DNA of 64,000 nucleotides from Bacteroidota bacterium (lineage in GTDB: Bacteria > Bacteroidota > Bacteroidia > Chitinophagales > Chitinophagaceae): positions 1 through 64,000 of the forward strand of contig JAPLEH010000010.1 of the NCBI GenBank assembly GCA_026391455.1. Reading direction: 5' to 3'. Position 1 is the stretch's first letter, and the number at the start of each line of letters is the position of its first letter. This document shows, piece by piece, positions 43,976 through 52,784 of the stretch. The notes under the pieces were generated by a model. That model did no database searches, had not been told where the DNA came from, and saw nothing but the letters and a program-made list of their open reading frames with translations. Both the position numbers and the translations under genes were made by a program.

Positions 43976-46351
43976 ATGGAAGTAATTCTTGTGCTGGCCT
44001 TTCTTTTTCCTATTGTGATTACTGTATTATTAGTATCCCTGCTTTTCCGGGGATCGGAACAGCAAAGGCTGCTTGAGTCCCTCAATAACAAGATCACCCT
44101 GCTGAATGATGAAGTGAGCGGGCTTTCGAAAAAACTCCGGGAGCAAAAAGAGCCTGTTAAAGAAAAAGAAGTTTATCCGGAACCATCCCCGGTTGTTGAA
44201 ACGGCGCCGGTAGTGCCCGTAGTGAAAGAAGAAAAAATAATTCCTATCCCAGTCGAAAAACCAGATCCGGAAATAGAAGATGTGGTGATACCTCCGAACG
44301 ATTACGAGTTCCCGGCTGCGGATCACCGCGCAACCAAAAAATCATCCGGAGATATTGAAAAATTCATTGGTGAAAATCTGGCCAATAAGATCGGTATTGC
44401 GGTACTGGTATTGGGTATCGCCTTCTTTATAAAATATGCGATTGATAAAAACTGGATACAGGAAGCAGGCCGGGTGATCACCGGGTTTGTATGCGGATCG
44501 GTATTGCTGGGCTTTGCGCATTACTATCGCAACACCTACCGTTCGTTTAGTTCTGTACTGGTGGGTGGCGGGCTTACTGTCTATTTTATCAGTATCGCTT
44601 TTGCTTTTCATCAGTATGGATTGATTACCCAGTTGCAGGCCTTTATTGCCATGGTGGTGGTATCCGCTTTTGCAGTGGTGCTGTCGCTGTATTATAAGCG
44701 GCAGGAACTGGCTATTCTGGCTACGCTGGGTGGGTTTCTTACTCCTTTTCTGGTAAGTACGGGTCAATCGAATTATATGGCCCTGTTCACTTATTTGTGT
44801 ATTCTAAATGCAGCACTAACCGTACTGTCCGCTTTCAAACGCTGGCCGGCCATTAATATCCTGTCACTGTTCTTCACTACGTTTATTTATGGAGGCTGGC
44901 TATTGTTTGCAGCCGGCGATATACAACCTTTCCCTGCCGGAAATGCGCTGTTGTTTGCCACACTTTTTTACCTGCTGTTTGTGGCCATGAATATTATTAA
45001 CAATGTGCGGTTGAAGATCAGGTTCACTGGTTTTTATTTTATCATTCTGCTCAGTATCCATTTCCTGTATTATGCAGCGGGTTATTTTATTTTAGGCTAC
45101 CGGTATGGCATAACCGAAAAGGGAATCTTTACCCTTTCCCTGGGGTTGTTTACGCTGTTGCTCACGGCCATTTTTTACCGGTGGAAAAATACAGACCGCA
45201 ATTTCGTGTACTTGTTCATGGGATTGTCCATTACGTTCATTTCGCTCACAGGGCCTGTATGGCTGCGGGGCAATCATATTACGCTTTTCTGGCTGGCAGA
45301 ATCCGTATTGTTGTATACTTTATACCAGCGGAGCAGGATTCCGTTGCTGAAAATAAGTTCGGGGCTGCTTACCGGTGCTTTGTTTTGGAGCACGGCTGTC
45401 AACTGGAGCATTGTATACCTGGCCGCTGAGTTTACCCGGCCGGTTATTATCAATAAAGGTTGTATTACTGGTTTGCTGGTGGCAGCCGGTTTGCTGTTGC
45501 ATTATTGGATGATGCGGAAAGAAGAGGCAGATGAGTATATAAACACCATTTCGGCAAAAGGGATGCGAAATTTACTGTTGGTATCCGGTTTATTGATTCT
45601 CTACCTCACGGGTATGCTGGAAATACATCACCAGTTCAGCAGACATTACAAAGAGGCGCCGTTGTATTGCCTGTACCTCCAATTATTTACCGGAATCTAT
45701 GCAATAGTACTGTTGCAGATTTTCAGGAAGCACGCGGTGTATCCGGTAATGAAATTTTTGAGTACCATCTTTTGTATGCTGCTATATGTCTGGTTCATTC
45801 AGGCTACAACAGATGTATCGGTCAATATGCTAACGGGCGGTATCCCTTCCGGCCTGTTTATCGCGCATTGGTTTTACGTTTTATTGCTGGGATACTTGCT
45901 GATCGACCTCATCCGCTATTTTTTCAGGAAAGAAAAAGAGGTATGGGCTGAATACCGAACGGTATTCACGTGGCTGTCATCGGTTGCGCTGGTGTTCTTA
46001 CTGAGTTTTGAAGTGTATTACCTGCTGCAATGGGCCAACTATAGCAACGAACGTGATTGGGAATGGTGGAGAAATCTCTATTCCAAAGCAGGCTTGAGTA
46101 TATGCTGGGGTGTATGTTCCTTTATTATGATGTGGCTGGGGATGAAATATCATTTCCGCACACTGCGCATCATTTCACTTACTTTATTCACCATTACATT
46201 AGTAAAATTATTTATGGTGGATATCCGCAATATTCCGCCCGGTGGAAAAATTGCGGCCTTTATTTCGTTGGGTGTGCTGTTATTGGTAGTATCTTTCATG
46301 TACCAGCGGCTGAAAAAACTAATCATTGAAGACAAACCCGCTGAAGAATGA
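43976..46351 (+). CDS. DUF2339 multi-pass membrane protein
   Basis: The 791-residue protein begins with one membrane helix, a charged coiled coil and a proline-rich linker (about 30-110). The DUF2339 start IEKFIGENLANKIGIAVLVLGI near 128 is followed by some 20 membrane helices. Function is unknown; the family is common in Bacteroidota. A DUF4286 gene begins 3 bp after its stop. Confidence 0.85.
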   Translation: MEVILVLAFLFPIVITVLLVSLLFRGSEQQRLLESLNNKITLLNDEVSGLSKKLREQKEPVKEKEVYPEPSPVVETAPVVPVVKEEKIIPIPVEKPDPEIEDVVIPPNDYEFPAADHRATKKSSGDIEKFIGENLANKIGIAVLVLGIAFFIKYAIDKNWIQEAGRVITGFVCGSVLLGFAHYYRNTYRSFSSVLVGGGLTVYFISIAFAFHQYGLITQLQAFIAMVVVSAFAVVLSLYYKRQELAILATLGGFLTPFLVSTGQSNYMALFTYLCILNAALTVLSAFKRWPAINILSLFFTTFIYGGWLLFAAGDIQPFPAGNALLFATLFYLLFVAMNIINNVRLKIRFTGFYFIILLSIHFLYYAAGYFILGYRYGITEKGIFTLSLGLFTLLLTAIFYRWKNTDRNFVYLFMGLSITFISLTGPVWLRGNHITLFWLAESVLLYTLYQRSRIPLLKISSGLLTGALFWSTAVNWSIVYLAAEFTRPVIINKGCITGLLVAAGLLLHYWMMRKEEADEYINTISAKGMRNLLLVSGLLILYLTGMLEIHHQFSRHYKEAPLYCLYLQLFTGIYAIVLLQIFRKHAVYPVMKFLSTIFCMLLYVWFIQATTDVSVNMLTGGIPSGLFIAHWFYVLLLGYLLIDLIRYFFRKEKEVWAEYRTVFTWLSSVALVFLLSFEVYYLLQWANYSNERDWEWWRNLYSKAGLSICWGVCSFIMMWLGMKYHFRTLRIISLTLFTITLVKLFMVDIRNIPPGGKIAAFISLGVLLLVVSFMYQRLKKLIIEDKPAEE

Positions 46352-46354
46352 TCT

Positions 46355-46666
46355 ATGAATGCGATTATTTATAATGTGACAATAAAAGTAGAAGATTCCA
46401 TTGCCGCTGCATGGCTCGACTGGCTTCAGGAAGAACATATTCCGGATATTATTGCCACCGGGTGCTTTACACATGCCCGTATTTTGCGTCTGATGGAAGT
46501 GGACGATAGCGAAGGTCCTACGTATGCCGTGCAATACCATGCGGAGAGCAGGGCTTTGTATAACCGGTACATTGAACAGTTTTCTGATGAAATGCGGAAA
46601 AAAGGAACCGACAAATGGGGCGGGAGGTTTATAGCATTCCGTTCGGTCATGCAGGTTGTGCATTGA
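46355..46666 (+). CDS. DUF4286 protein
   Basis: The 103-residue protein matches the DUF4286 family (IIYNVTIKVEDSIAAAWLDW, YAVQYHAESRALYNRYIEQF), which has a ferredoxin-like fold. Function is unknown. It starts 3 bp after the DUF2339 gene and is cotranscribed with it. Confidence 0.85.
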   Translation: MNAIIYNVTIKVEDSIAAAWLDWLQEEHIPDIIATGCFTHARILRLMEVDDSEGPTYAVQYHAESRALYNRYIEQFSDEMRKKGTDKWGGRFIAFRSVMQVVH

Positions 46667-47057
46667 TTGTGCAAAAAGATAAATAAATTTTTTTAGGGAT
46701 TTGCCTTCAATAACAGCATTCGCTCGAACAGGCAGCAGTCAGTAAAAAATTATCCATTCCTGAAAGTGCTGACAGACAGTGATTTCAGTCGTTTTTCCGA
46801 AAAGTGTATCTTTATTTTAGTAAAGCCCGGCCCTGAAAAGCTTGCCCGGCAAGCATTCGGCCGGATATATCCTATCCAAACAGGAAAGAAATTATTTTGC
46901 CGGAAATAAAAAGCATATAAATTTGCCGACATTGGATTCACACCCCAATTCCTGATTCATTCAGCCATAATTTACACCGGTTTCGCTCTTTGGCTACGGG
47001 CAATTTTTGGCAACGAATCCCTAACATGTATTTAGTGCAAAAAAATAAACACATACA
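46667..47057. other. Intergenic region in front of the HU gene
   Basis: Apart from the HU promoter at 46896-46925 and a leader of about 125 nt, no gene, repeat or clear hairpin is seen in these 391 bases. The minus-strand frame here has no family features. Confidence 0.6.
46896..46925 (+). promoter_or_regulatory. Promoter of the HU gene
   Basis: TTTG at 46896-46899 and TAAATTTG at 46918-46925 are 18 bases apart and match the -33/-7 consensus. Transcription would start near 46932, giving a leader of about 125 nt. Confidence 0.55.
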
Positions 47058-47327
47058 ATGAATAAAGCTGATTTAATTGAAAAGATTGCCGCCGATACCG
47101 GGATCACTAAAACACAGGCCAATGCAGCGCTGGATTCATTCACAGAAGCAGTTACCAAAAGCCTGAAAAAAGGGGATAAAGTAACGCTGGTTGGATTTGG
47201 CACGTTTCTGATCAGTAAGCATAAAGCAAGAATGGGCCGCAACCCCAAGACCAAACAACCGATCAAGATCAAAGCACGTAATGTGGCACGTTTTAAAGCC
47301 GGAAAAGAACTGGCTGCCAAGCTCTGA
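47058..47327 (+). CDS. HU-family DNA-binding protein
   Basis: The 89-residue protein matches HU throughout: MNKADLIEKIAADTGITK at the start, the GFGTFLISKHKARMGRNPKT beta-arm region, and a Lys-rich end. It binds and bends DNA as a dimer and compacts the nucleoid. Length is normal. It has its own promoter and a terminator 15 bases downstream. Confidence 0.95.
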   Translation: MNKADLIEKIAADTGITKTQANAALDSFTEAVTKSLKKGDKVTLVGFGTFLISKHKARMGRNPKTKQPIKIKARNVARFKAGKELAAKL

Positions 47328-47342
47328 TGAATAAACGGATCG

Positions 47343-47383
47343 AAAACTCCTTTCCGGATTGTATGGAACGGAGTTTTTTATTC
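47343..47383 (+). terminator. Terminator of the HU gene
   Basis: AAAACTCC and GGAGTTTT pair across a 19-base loop that itself contains TTCCGGA, and T residues follow. Confidence 0.7.
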
Positions 47384-47425
47384 ACTTAACAAAACAACGA
47401 TTTACTAATCTTAAAAATAAACATC

Positions 47426-47539
47426 ATGGGAAGAGGAGATAAAAAAACAGCCAAAGGAAAACGTTTCAAAGGTTCTTTTGGTAAAAGCAGACCTGCAAAA
47501 AAAGCTGCTCCCAAAAAAGCTGCCGCTAAAAAGGCATAA
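47426..47539 (+). CDS. 30S ribosomal protein THX
   Basis: A 37-codon gene starting MGRGDKKTAKGKRFKGSFGK and ending in a Lys/Ala-rich tail matches the tiny ribosomal protein THX, which sits in the head of the small subunit. The usual length is 26-40 residues. It lies between the HU terminator and a bidirectional terminator shared with pdxH. Confidence 0.88.
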   Translation: MGRGDKKTAKGKRFKGSFGKSRPAKKAAPKKAAAKKA

Positions 47540-47554
47540 GCTTATTCAATCAAA

Positions 47555-47605
47555 TAGAGAAAGGTATATAAAGCCCGTGTTTAAGTGACACGACGTTTTA
47601 TATAC
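47555..47605. terminator. Bidirectional terminator between THX gene and pdxH
   Basis: AAAGGTATATAAA and TTTATATACCTTT are perfect inverted copies around a loop holding GTGTxxxxxxxACAC, with A and T runs on the outer sides. It can end both the rightward THX transcript and the leftward pdxH transcript. Confidence 0.8.
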
Positions 47606-47623
47606 CTTTTGTTTTCTAATTTA

Positions 47624-48268
47624 TCAGGGGGCAAGGCGTTCCAATTTCCATCCTCCATCTTCCTGCATTGTATACTGCAGTCTGTCGTGCAGCCGGCTGG
47701 GTCTGCCCTGCCAGAATTCGATAATCACAGGTTTCACCAGGTATCCACCCCAATGTGCAGGGCGCTCAATCTTATTTCCTTTTAGTTGCTCCTTTAATTC
47801 CTTATAGTGCGTATCCAGCCATTCGCGGTTGGCTATCACCTGACTTTGCGGGGAGGCGATGGCGCCCACCTGACTGCCTTCGGGCCGGGAGTGGAAATAG
47901 TTGTCGTTCGCTTCGGGATCCAGCTTTTCGATCAGCCCGGTGATGCGTACCTGCCGCTCCATTTCTTTCCAGAAAAACACCAGGCAGGCTTTAGGGTTTT
48001 CAGCAAGCTGCTGGCCTTTAAAACTGTTGTAATTGGTAAAAAAGGAAAACCCCTTTTCACTGAAATCTTTGAGCAATACGACCCTGGCAGATGGCATACC
48101 ATCGGCAGAAGCGGTGGCGAGCGTCATGGCGTTTACTTCTTCAATGCCGGCTTTCACGGCCTGTTTCCACCATTTTGCAAATTGGTCAATGGGATTTATA
48201 GCCGCTTTCTTTTCAGATAATTTTTTTTGAGCGTAATTTTTTCGAATGGATGCAATGTTCTGCTGCAT
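47624..48268 (-). CDS. pdxH: Pyridoxamine 5'-phosphate oxidase
   Basis: The 214-residue protein matches PdxH: MTLATASADGMPSARVVLLK, GFSFFTNYNSFKG (FMN binding), and WQGRPSRLHDR at the end. It oxidises pyridoxine or pyridoxamine phosphate to pyridoxal phosphate with FMN. Length is normal. Confidence 0.95.
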   Translation of the reverse strand: MQQNIASIRKNYAQKKLSEKKAAINPIDQFAKWWKQAVKAGIEEVNAMTLATASADGMPSARVVLLKDFSEKGFSFFTNYNSFKGQQLAENPKACLVFFWKEMERQVRITGLIEKLDPEANDNYFHSRPEGSQVGAIASPQSQVIANREWLDTHYKELKEQLKGNKIERPAHWGGYLVKPVIIEFWQGRPSRLHDRLQYTMQEDGGWKLERLAP

Positions 48269-48321
48269 AGGTCAATGGTTTGGTGGCAAAATTAATCCAT
48301 TTGCTCCGGCATAAAATAAGA

Positions 48322-48345
48322 AAAGCCCCGCAAGGGAGCTTTATC
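48322..48345 (-). terminator. Terminator of the coiled-coil protein gene
   Basis: On the minus strand AAGCTCC and GGGGCTT pair around TTGC, followed by TTC and T-rich sequence, 20 bases after the stop at 48366. Confidence 0.5.
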
Positions 48346-48365
48346 CAATAATTTTTTCAGGATGC

Positions 48366-49412
48366 TTAACCGGCTTTGGTAGTCCGTTGATTTTGCAGGT
48401 TGCGATCACCGGAGATCATATTCAGCATGCTTTCGAGTTCGCCGATGCGTTTCATTTGTGTTTCCAGTTTTTTATTGGCTTCGGCCACGAGTTGCAGGTC
48501 ATTGTTGAGCTCTTCCAGGTAGAGCACCCGTTTCTGCATTTGTTGTTTTTGCGCAGCAGCGTCTTTCAGTTTTTCTTCGGTGTCGGTAAGTTCTTCGAGC
48601 AGTTGTTTATTTTCCGTTACCGAAGCATTGTATTTTCGTTTCAGCTCTTCAAAATCCTGGTTTACGCGCAAATAGCCTTCTTTCATATCCTCATACTCCA
48701 TGCTTGTTTTTTTGGAGGCGTTCAACTGGCTCTCGAGTTTCTGTATTTTTTCCTGCAGTACATTGAACTCGTTATAGGCACTGTCGATCATGGAGGTCAT
48801 TTCCGTGGAGAGCTGTTGTTTCTGGCGCGAGTTGCTTACTTCTTTATCTTTTTGCATCAATTGTTTTCGCAGTTCTTCCACTTTAGCAGTGAGTTGTTCG
48901 TTGGTATGCAGCAGTTCTTCCTGTTTTTGTTCTGCGTCTTTTACAATATCAATTTGTTCGAGCAGTTGATTAATCTTGTCGTTATGCTCCAGCAGGCTGG
49001 CCTGTGCTTTTCGCAATTGTTCGGTATATGCAGTTTTGCCACTGGGTTCAGCATATGCCAGCACGGGTGCAGGCTCTTTGCTTTGTTGTTTTAATGCTTC
49101 TATTTCAGCTTTCAGTTGTTTATTCAGCTTACGGGTCTCATCAGCTTCAATGGTATTGATCTCATTATTCTCTTCTGATTCGGCCAGTTGTTTGCGCAGG
49201 CGGTTCAGTTCTTCATCGCGGTGTTCTATCTCATTGAAGTAACGGAGTTTCCAGGCTTCCGCTTCTTTTTGTGGTTGTCCGGATGCTTCAAGCATAGATT
49301 GATTGAGTGAGCGACGGCTGGTCAGAAAGAAATGGATAGTAAAACCCAGCGTAATTGCCCCAACCATCAGTACGATGATTTCCAGTATAGAAAGACTGAG
49401 CTGACTGCCCAT
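48366..49412 (-). CDS. Membrane-anchored coiled-coil protein
   Basis: The 348-residue protein has one membrane helix near 10-30 (IIVLMVGAITLGFTIHFFL). Almost the whole remainder is coiled coil (about 45-335), rich in Glu, Lys, Gln and Leu. No enzyme motif is seen. A scaffold or cell-division-type spacer role is possible but not shown. It stands alone, with a terminator behind it. Confidence 0.7.
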   Translation of the reverse strand: MGSQLSLSILEIIVLMVGAITLGFTIHFFLTSRRSLNQSMLEASGQPQKEAEAWKLRYFNEIEHRDEELNRLRKQLAESEENNEINTIEADETRKLNKQLKAEIEALKQQSKEPAPVLAYAEPSGKTAYTEQLRKAQASLLEHNDKINQLLEQIDIVKDAEQKQEELLHTNEQLTAKVEELRKQLMQKDKEVSNSRQKQQLSTEMTSMIDSAYNEFNVLQEKIQKLESQLNASKKTSMEYEDMKEGYLRVNQDFEELKRKYNASVTENKQLLEELTDTEEKLKDAAAQKQQMQKRVLYLEELNNDLQLVAEANKKLETQMKRIGELESMLNMISGDRNLQNQRTTKAG

Positions 49413-49550
49413 AGTGGTGTATAAATGTGAATTTTGAAACTATTAAAAAATAAGGACTTGAGAATTAATAGTTTTTCACAAAGCGGCTACTGGATATCCC
49501 TGCAAGATAGTAGATACCGTAGCATTACAAATAGTAAAATTACTTCGTAA

Positions 49551-50264
49551 TTATCCCCTCACGAGGGTGCCCACTTTTTCGCCGGTCACCACGCGGCGGA
49601 GGTTGTCAGGCTTATTCATATCAAATACGATAATGGGGAGGTTATTTTCCATGCAAAGCGTAAAGGCGGTCATGTCCATTACCCTCAGGTTCTGCGAGAT
49701 ACAGTCCTGAAAGGTGATTACATTGTACTTAGTGGCGGTGCTGTCTTTTTCGGGGTCGGCGGTATAAATTCCATCTACCCGGGTGCCTTTCAGGATCACG
49801 TCGGCGTTGATTTCAATGGCCCGGAGGGAACCTGCCGTATCGGTGGTAAAGTAGGGGTTTCCGGTACCGGCGCCGAAGATCACCACACGGCCTTTTTCCA
49901 CATGGCGGATGGCGCGACGGCGGATATAGGGCTCGGCGATCTGCTCCATTTTGATGGCGCTTTGCAAACGGGTGAACACACCCGCTTTTTCAAGGCCAGC
50001 CTGCAGGGCCATTCCGTTGATGACGGTAGCCAGCATACCCATATAATCACCATGTGCCCGTTCGATACCTGTTTCGGCCTCATTCATTCCGCGGTAAATA
50101 TTACCGCCGCCTATTACCACGGCCACCTGTACGCCCAGGTCAGTAATGGATTTAATATCCTGTGCATATTGGTTAATAACATCGGTATCAAAACCGAAAC
50201 TTTTATCGCCCATTAATGCTTCACCGGAAAGTTTGAGGAGTATACGTTTGTACTTAGGTAACAT
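49551..50264 (-). CDS. pyrH: UMP kinase
   Basis: The 237-residue protein matches bacterial UMP kinase: [12 protein letters not shown] at the start, [14 protein letters not shown], the [20 protein letters not shown] segment and [14 protein letters not shown]. It phosphorylates UMP to UDP in pyrimidine synthesis. A strong terminator separates it from the methyltransferase gene upstream. TATCTTCG on the minus strand (about 50312-50305) could be its -7 box. Confidence 0.96.
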   Translation of the reverse strand: MLPKYKRILLKLSGEALMGDKSFGFDTDVINQYAQDIKSITDLGVQVAVVIGGGNIYRGMNEAETGIERAHGDYMGMLATVINGMALQAGLEKAGVFTRLQSAIKMEQIAEPYIRRRAIRHVEKGRVVIFGAGTGNPYFTTDTAGSLRAIEINADVILKGTRVDGIYTADPEKDSTATKYNVITFQDCISQNLRVMDMTAFTLCMENNLPIIVFDMNKPDNLRRVVTGEKVGTLVRG

Positions 50265-50345
50265 GGAGATTATTTTTTCTTCCGAAGCATTTCTTCGGTG
50301 GGGCGAAGATACAGATTCAGTGCTGACATAAACAAACGTACAAAA

Positions 50346-50386
50346 GGAAAAAACAGTGTTTCACCGCAATTCGGGAAACACTGTGT
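50346..50386 (-). terminator. Terminator of the methyltransferase gene
   Basis: On the minus strand ACAGTGTTTC and GAAACACTGT are perfect inverted copies around a 12-base loop, followed by TTTTTT. Confidence 0.85.
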
Positions 50387-50395
50387 ATATCCTTT

Positions 50396-51223
50396 TTATT
50401 TTTTGATTGCCCTGATGCTGTAGACCATGGGTATCTTTCCTTCCATTCCTTTTATTACCCATTGGCCGGGTTGGTTGCCCTCCACCATATTGCGGAAGCA
50501 GGGGTAGGGTGAATACATATACTCATTAAACAATTGAATTTCCAATCCTGCACCGATCAGCGCGTTCAGCACTTCGGAGAGGCTGTGGTTCCAACTGTAT
50601 TCCTTTCCTTTGATATCTGCTTCGCGGTCGGTATAGGTGCCCTGGTTTTCGGTCACGATGAGTTCCCGGTTATCGTAATAATATTTGATATGGGTAAAAT
50701 CATCGTCGAACATCCAAACGGCAGGATGAAACTCAGCGATATAAAATGTACCGCCGGGTTTTAAAAAATGGTTGATTATGGAAGCCCATTGATCCAGGTC
50801 GGGCAGCCAGCCCACCACTCCGTAAGAAGTAAATACGATATCGTAGGTACCTGAAAGATGGTCGGGAAGATCGTACACATTACTGCATACGAATTTTGCA
50901 GGCAGGCTGAGTTCGTCCTTCAGTGTGTTTGCCTGGTTGATGGCCTCGTCGGAAAGGTCGATACCCGTCACCTGCGCTCCGAGCCGTGCCCAGTTGAGCG
51001 TATCCATACCAAAATGGCATTGCAGGTGCAGCAGGGATTTACCGTTCACATCACCGAGTTCACCGAGTTCGATGGGGGTGAGTACCGTATTCCCTTTTTT
51101 GAACCCTTCCAGGTCGTAAAAAGAGGAATCTTTGTGTACAAGCGTGCGCTGGTTCCAGAGATGTTTATTGGCTTCGAAGTATGTTTGATATTGTTGTTGC
51201 ATAGATTGTTTTTTTTTACCCAC
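50396..51223 (-). CDS. Class I SAM-dependent methyltransferase
   Basis: The 275-residue protein has a Rossmann methyltransferase fold. LLHLQCHFGMDTLNWARLGA is a variant of motif I (Gly-rich loop weakened), then VTGIDLSDEAINQA, and FTSYGVVGWLPD as the motif IV-like strand. The substrate is unknown; most likely a small molecule. It lies between the 170-residue membrane protein gene and pyrH, on the same strand. Confidence 0.85.
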   Translation of the reverse strand: MGKKKQSMQQQYQTYFEANKHLWNQRTLVHKDSSFYDLEGFKKGNTVLTPIELGELGDVNGKSLLHLQCHFGMDTLNWARLGAQVTGIDLSDEAINQANTLKDELSLPAKFVCSNVYDLPDHLSGTYDIVFTSYGVVGWLPDLDQWASIINHFLKPGGTFYIAEFHPAVWMFDDDFTHIKYYYDNRELIVTENQGTYTDREADIKGKEYSWNHSLSEVLNALIGAGLEIQLFNEYMYSPYPCFRNMVEGNQPGQWVIKGMEGKIPMVYSIRAIKK

Positions 51224-51288
51224 TCATAACCGGATAAATGAAGAGGAATCATCGCTTCCTCCTTCATCCTGCACCCGGCTAAGAATGG

Positions 51289-51801
51289 CTACATAAGATT
51301 AATATATTCATATAACCATTTCGCAAAATCCTCAAGTACATGCTGATGCTCGGAGTCAGTAGGCATCACCGAATAAAACTTCCATTCGGATGTACTTTGA
51401 TCAGGCTGAATATAAAACCAGCAGGGATAATGCAAAATGGCAGTTTGGCTGAACTCCCCGGATTGGAGGTGTCCCTTTACACGTGCTTCTGCAATTACTG
51501 CGGCATGGTGCTCCTGATCAGCAGTTGCAAACTCGATCGTAACACCCGTAACGGATGTTTGACCGTTGAGTTTTGTCATTTTCTGCAAAAACACCGTTGT
51601 ATCAACCGTTGTGGTGATGGGTTTGCATAGAATGATCACGTCCAGTGAGGCGGCCAGGTCACGAATTCCTATCTGATTATTACGTAATCCATTCACCAGT
51701 TTTTTTGATTGCCCCCGGTTTTTTGAAATAGCCCATTTGGCCCGTATCCATAATACGAGAATTCCGATCAGGAAAATAATTACAAAAGTTGCTTTTATCA
51801 C
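51289..51801 (-). CDS. Membrane-anchored protein of unknown function (170 aa)
   Basis: One membrane helix (FVIIFLIGILVLWIRAKWAI) at residues 5-24 is followed by a soluble domain of mixed strands and helices. I do not recognise a family. It starts just after the tsf terminator and may be expressed by read-through from the ribosomal operon or from its own promoter. Confidence 0.65.
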   Translation of the reverse strand: MIKATFVIIFLIGILVLWIRAKWAISKNRGQSKKLVNGLRNNQIGIRDLAASLDVIILCKPITTTVDTTVFLQKMTKLNGQTSVTGVTIEFATADQEHHAAVIAEARVKGHLQSGEFSQTAILHYPCWFYIQPDQSTSEWKFYSVMPTDSEHQHVLEDFAKWLYEYINLM

Positions 51802-51813
51802 GATGATGGCATT

Positions 51814-51840
51814 AAAAAAAGGGAGCCGTTAAGCTCCCTT
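51814..51840 (-). terminator. Terminator of the rplM-rpsI-rpsB-tsf operon
   Basis: On the minus strand GGGAGC-TTAACG-GCTCCC is followed by TTTTTTT, a clear hairpin 20 bases after the tsf stop. Confidence 0.88.
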
Positions 51841-51861
51841 CAGTATTAAATTTAAGGCAGA

Positions 51862-52698
51862 TTAACCTAAAGCTACACGTTTGAATTCGGTCACTTTCAC
51901 ATCACCGCTTTCTTTCAGGTAGTCAGCAACAGATTTGCCGCCATCCTTTACGAAAGCCTGTGCGGTAAGGGTTTGTTCTTTGAAGAATGCACCCATTTTA
52001 CCTTCTGCGATCTTGGCGAGCATATCGTCGGTTTTACCGGCCATTTTGGGATCTTGTTTCATTACATCCACAATGATGGCTTTCTCACGGGCGATCACTT
52101 CTGCAGGCACGCTGGCAGCATCTACTGCCACGGGATTGAGGGCTGCGATTTGCATGGCCACATCTTTACCCACTTCAGGAGCTTCTTTATCGAGGCCCAC
52201 GAGTACGCCGATGCGGTTAGCACCATGAATATAAGAGGCTACATAGGCCGCTTCTACTCTTTCATATTTAGTGATACCGATTTTCTCGCCGATAGAAGCG
52301 AGTTTATCGTTGATCATATCAGCTACTTTGGTACCGTTTACAGAAGCCTCGTTGAGTTCTTCTGCAGTTTTGATATTGCCGGCGATAGCTGCATCAGCGA
52401 TGCTTTGCACCATGCTGATAAAATCTGCGTTCTTAGATACGAAGTCTGTTTCGCAGCTTACGCATACCACGATACCGGTTTTGTTGTCGGCAGTGGTTTG
52501 TGCGATCACCACACCTTCTTTTGCTTCACGGTCGCTTCTTTTAGCGGCTACTTTCTGACCCTGTTTACGGAGCCAGTCAATGGCTGCTTCAAAATCACCA
52601 TTGGTTTCTGTCAGGGCTTTACGGCAGTCCATCATTCCGGCGCCTGTAGCCTGACGGAGTTTGTTGATCTCCTGTGCACTGATAGTTACTGTACTCAT
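51862..52698 (-). CDS. tsf: Elongation factor Ts
   Basis: The 278-residue protein matches EF-Ts: the N-terminal UBA-like domain with LRQATGAGMMDCRKALTE, then KRSDREAKEGVV and the core and coiled-coil domains. It exchanges GDP for GTP on EF-Tu. It follows rpsB by 86 bp as usual and is the last gene of the ribosomal operon. Confidence 0.96.
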   Translation of the reverse strand: MSTVTISAQEINKLRQATGAGMMDCRKALTETNGDFEAAIDWLRKQGQKVAAKRSDREAKEGVVIAQTTADNKTGIVVCVSCETDFVSKNADFISMVQSIADAAIAGNIKTAEELNEASVNGTKVADMINDKLASIGEKIGITKYERVEAAYVASYIHGANRIGVLVGLDKEAPEVGKDVAMQIAALNPVAVDAASVPAEVIAREKAIIVDVMKQDPKMAGKTDDMLAKIAEGKMGAFFKEQTLTAQAFVKDGGKSVADYLKESGDVKVTEFKRVALG

Positions 52699-52784
52699 GA
52701 TTACATATTTATTGTCTGAAGCAGGCGATCATCTCGATCACCTGCTTCAAAAATTTGAAATGATTGTTATTCGCTTACCGGGGA

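Noticed and set aside
48387-49094. Long plus-strand frame opposite the coiled-coil gene
   Set aside because: It is the antisense of a Glu/Leu/Gln-rich coiled coil, giving a Phe/Leu-rich false protein.
51973-52719. Plus-strand frame of 248 codons opposite tsf
   Set aside because: The minus strand encodes a clear EF-Ts; this frame has no recognisable family feature.
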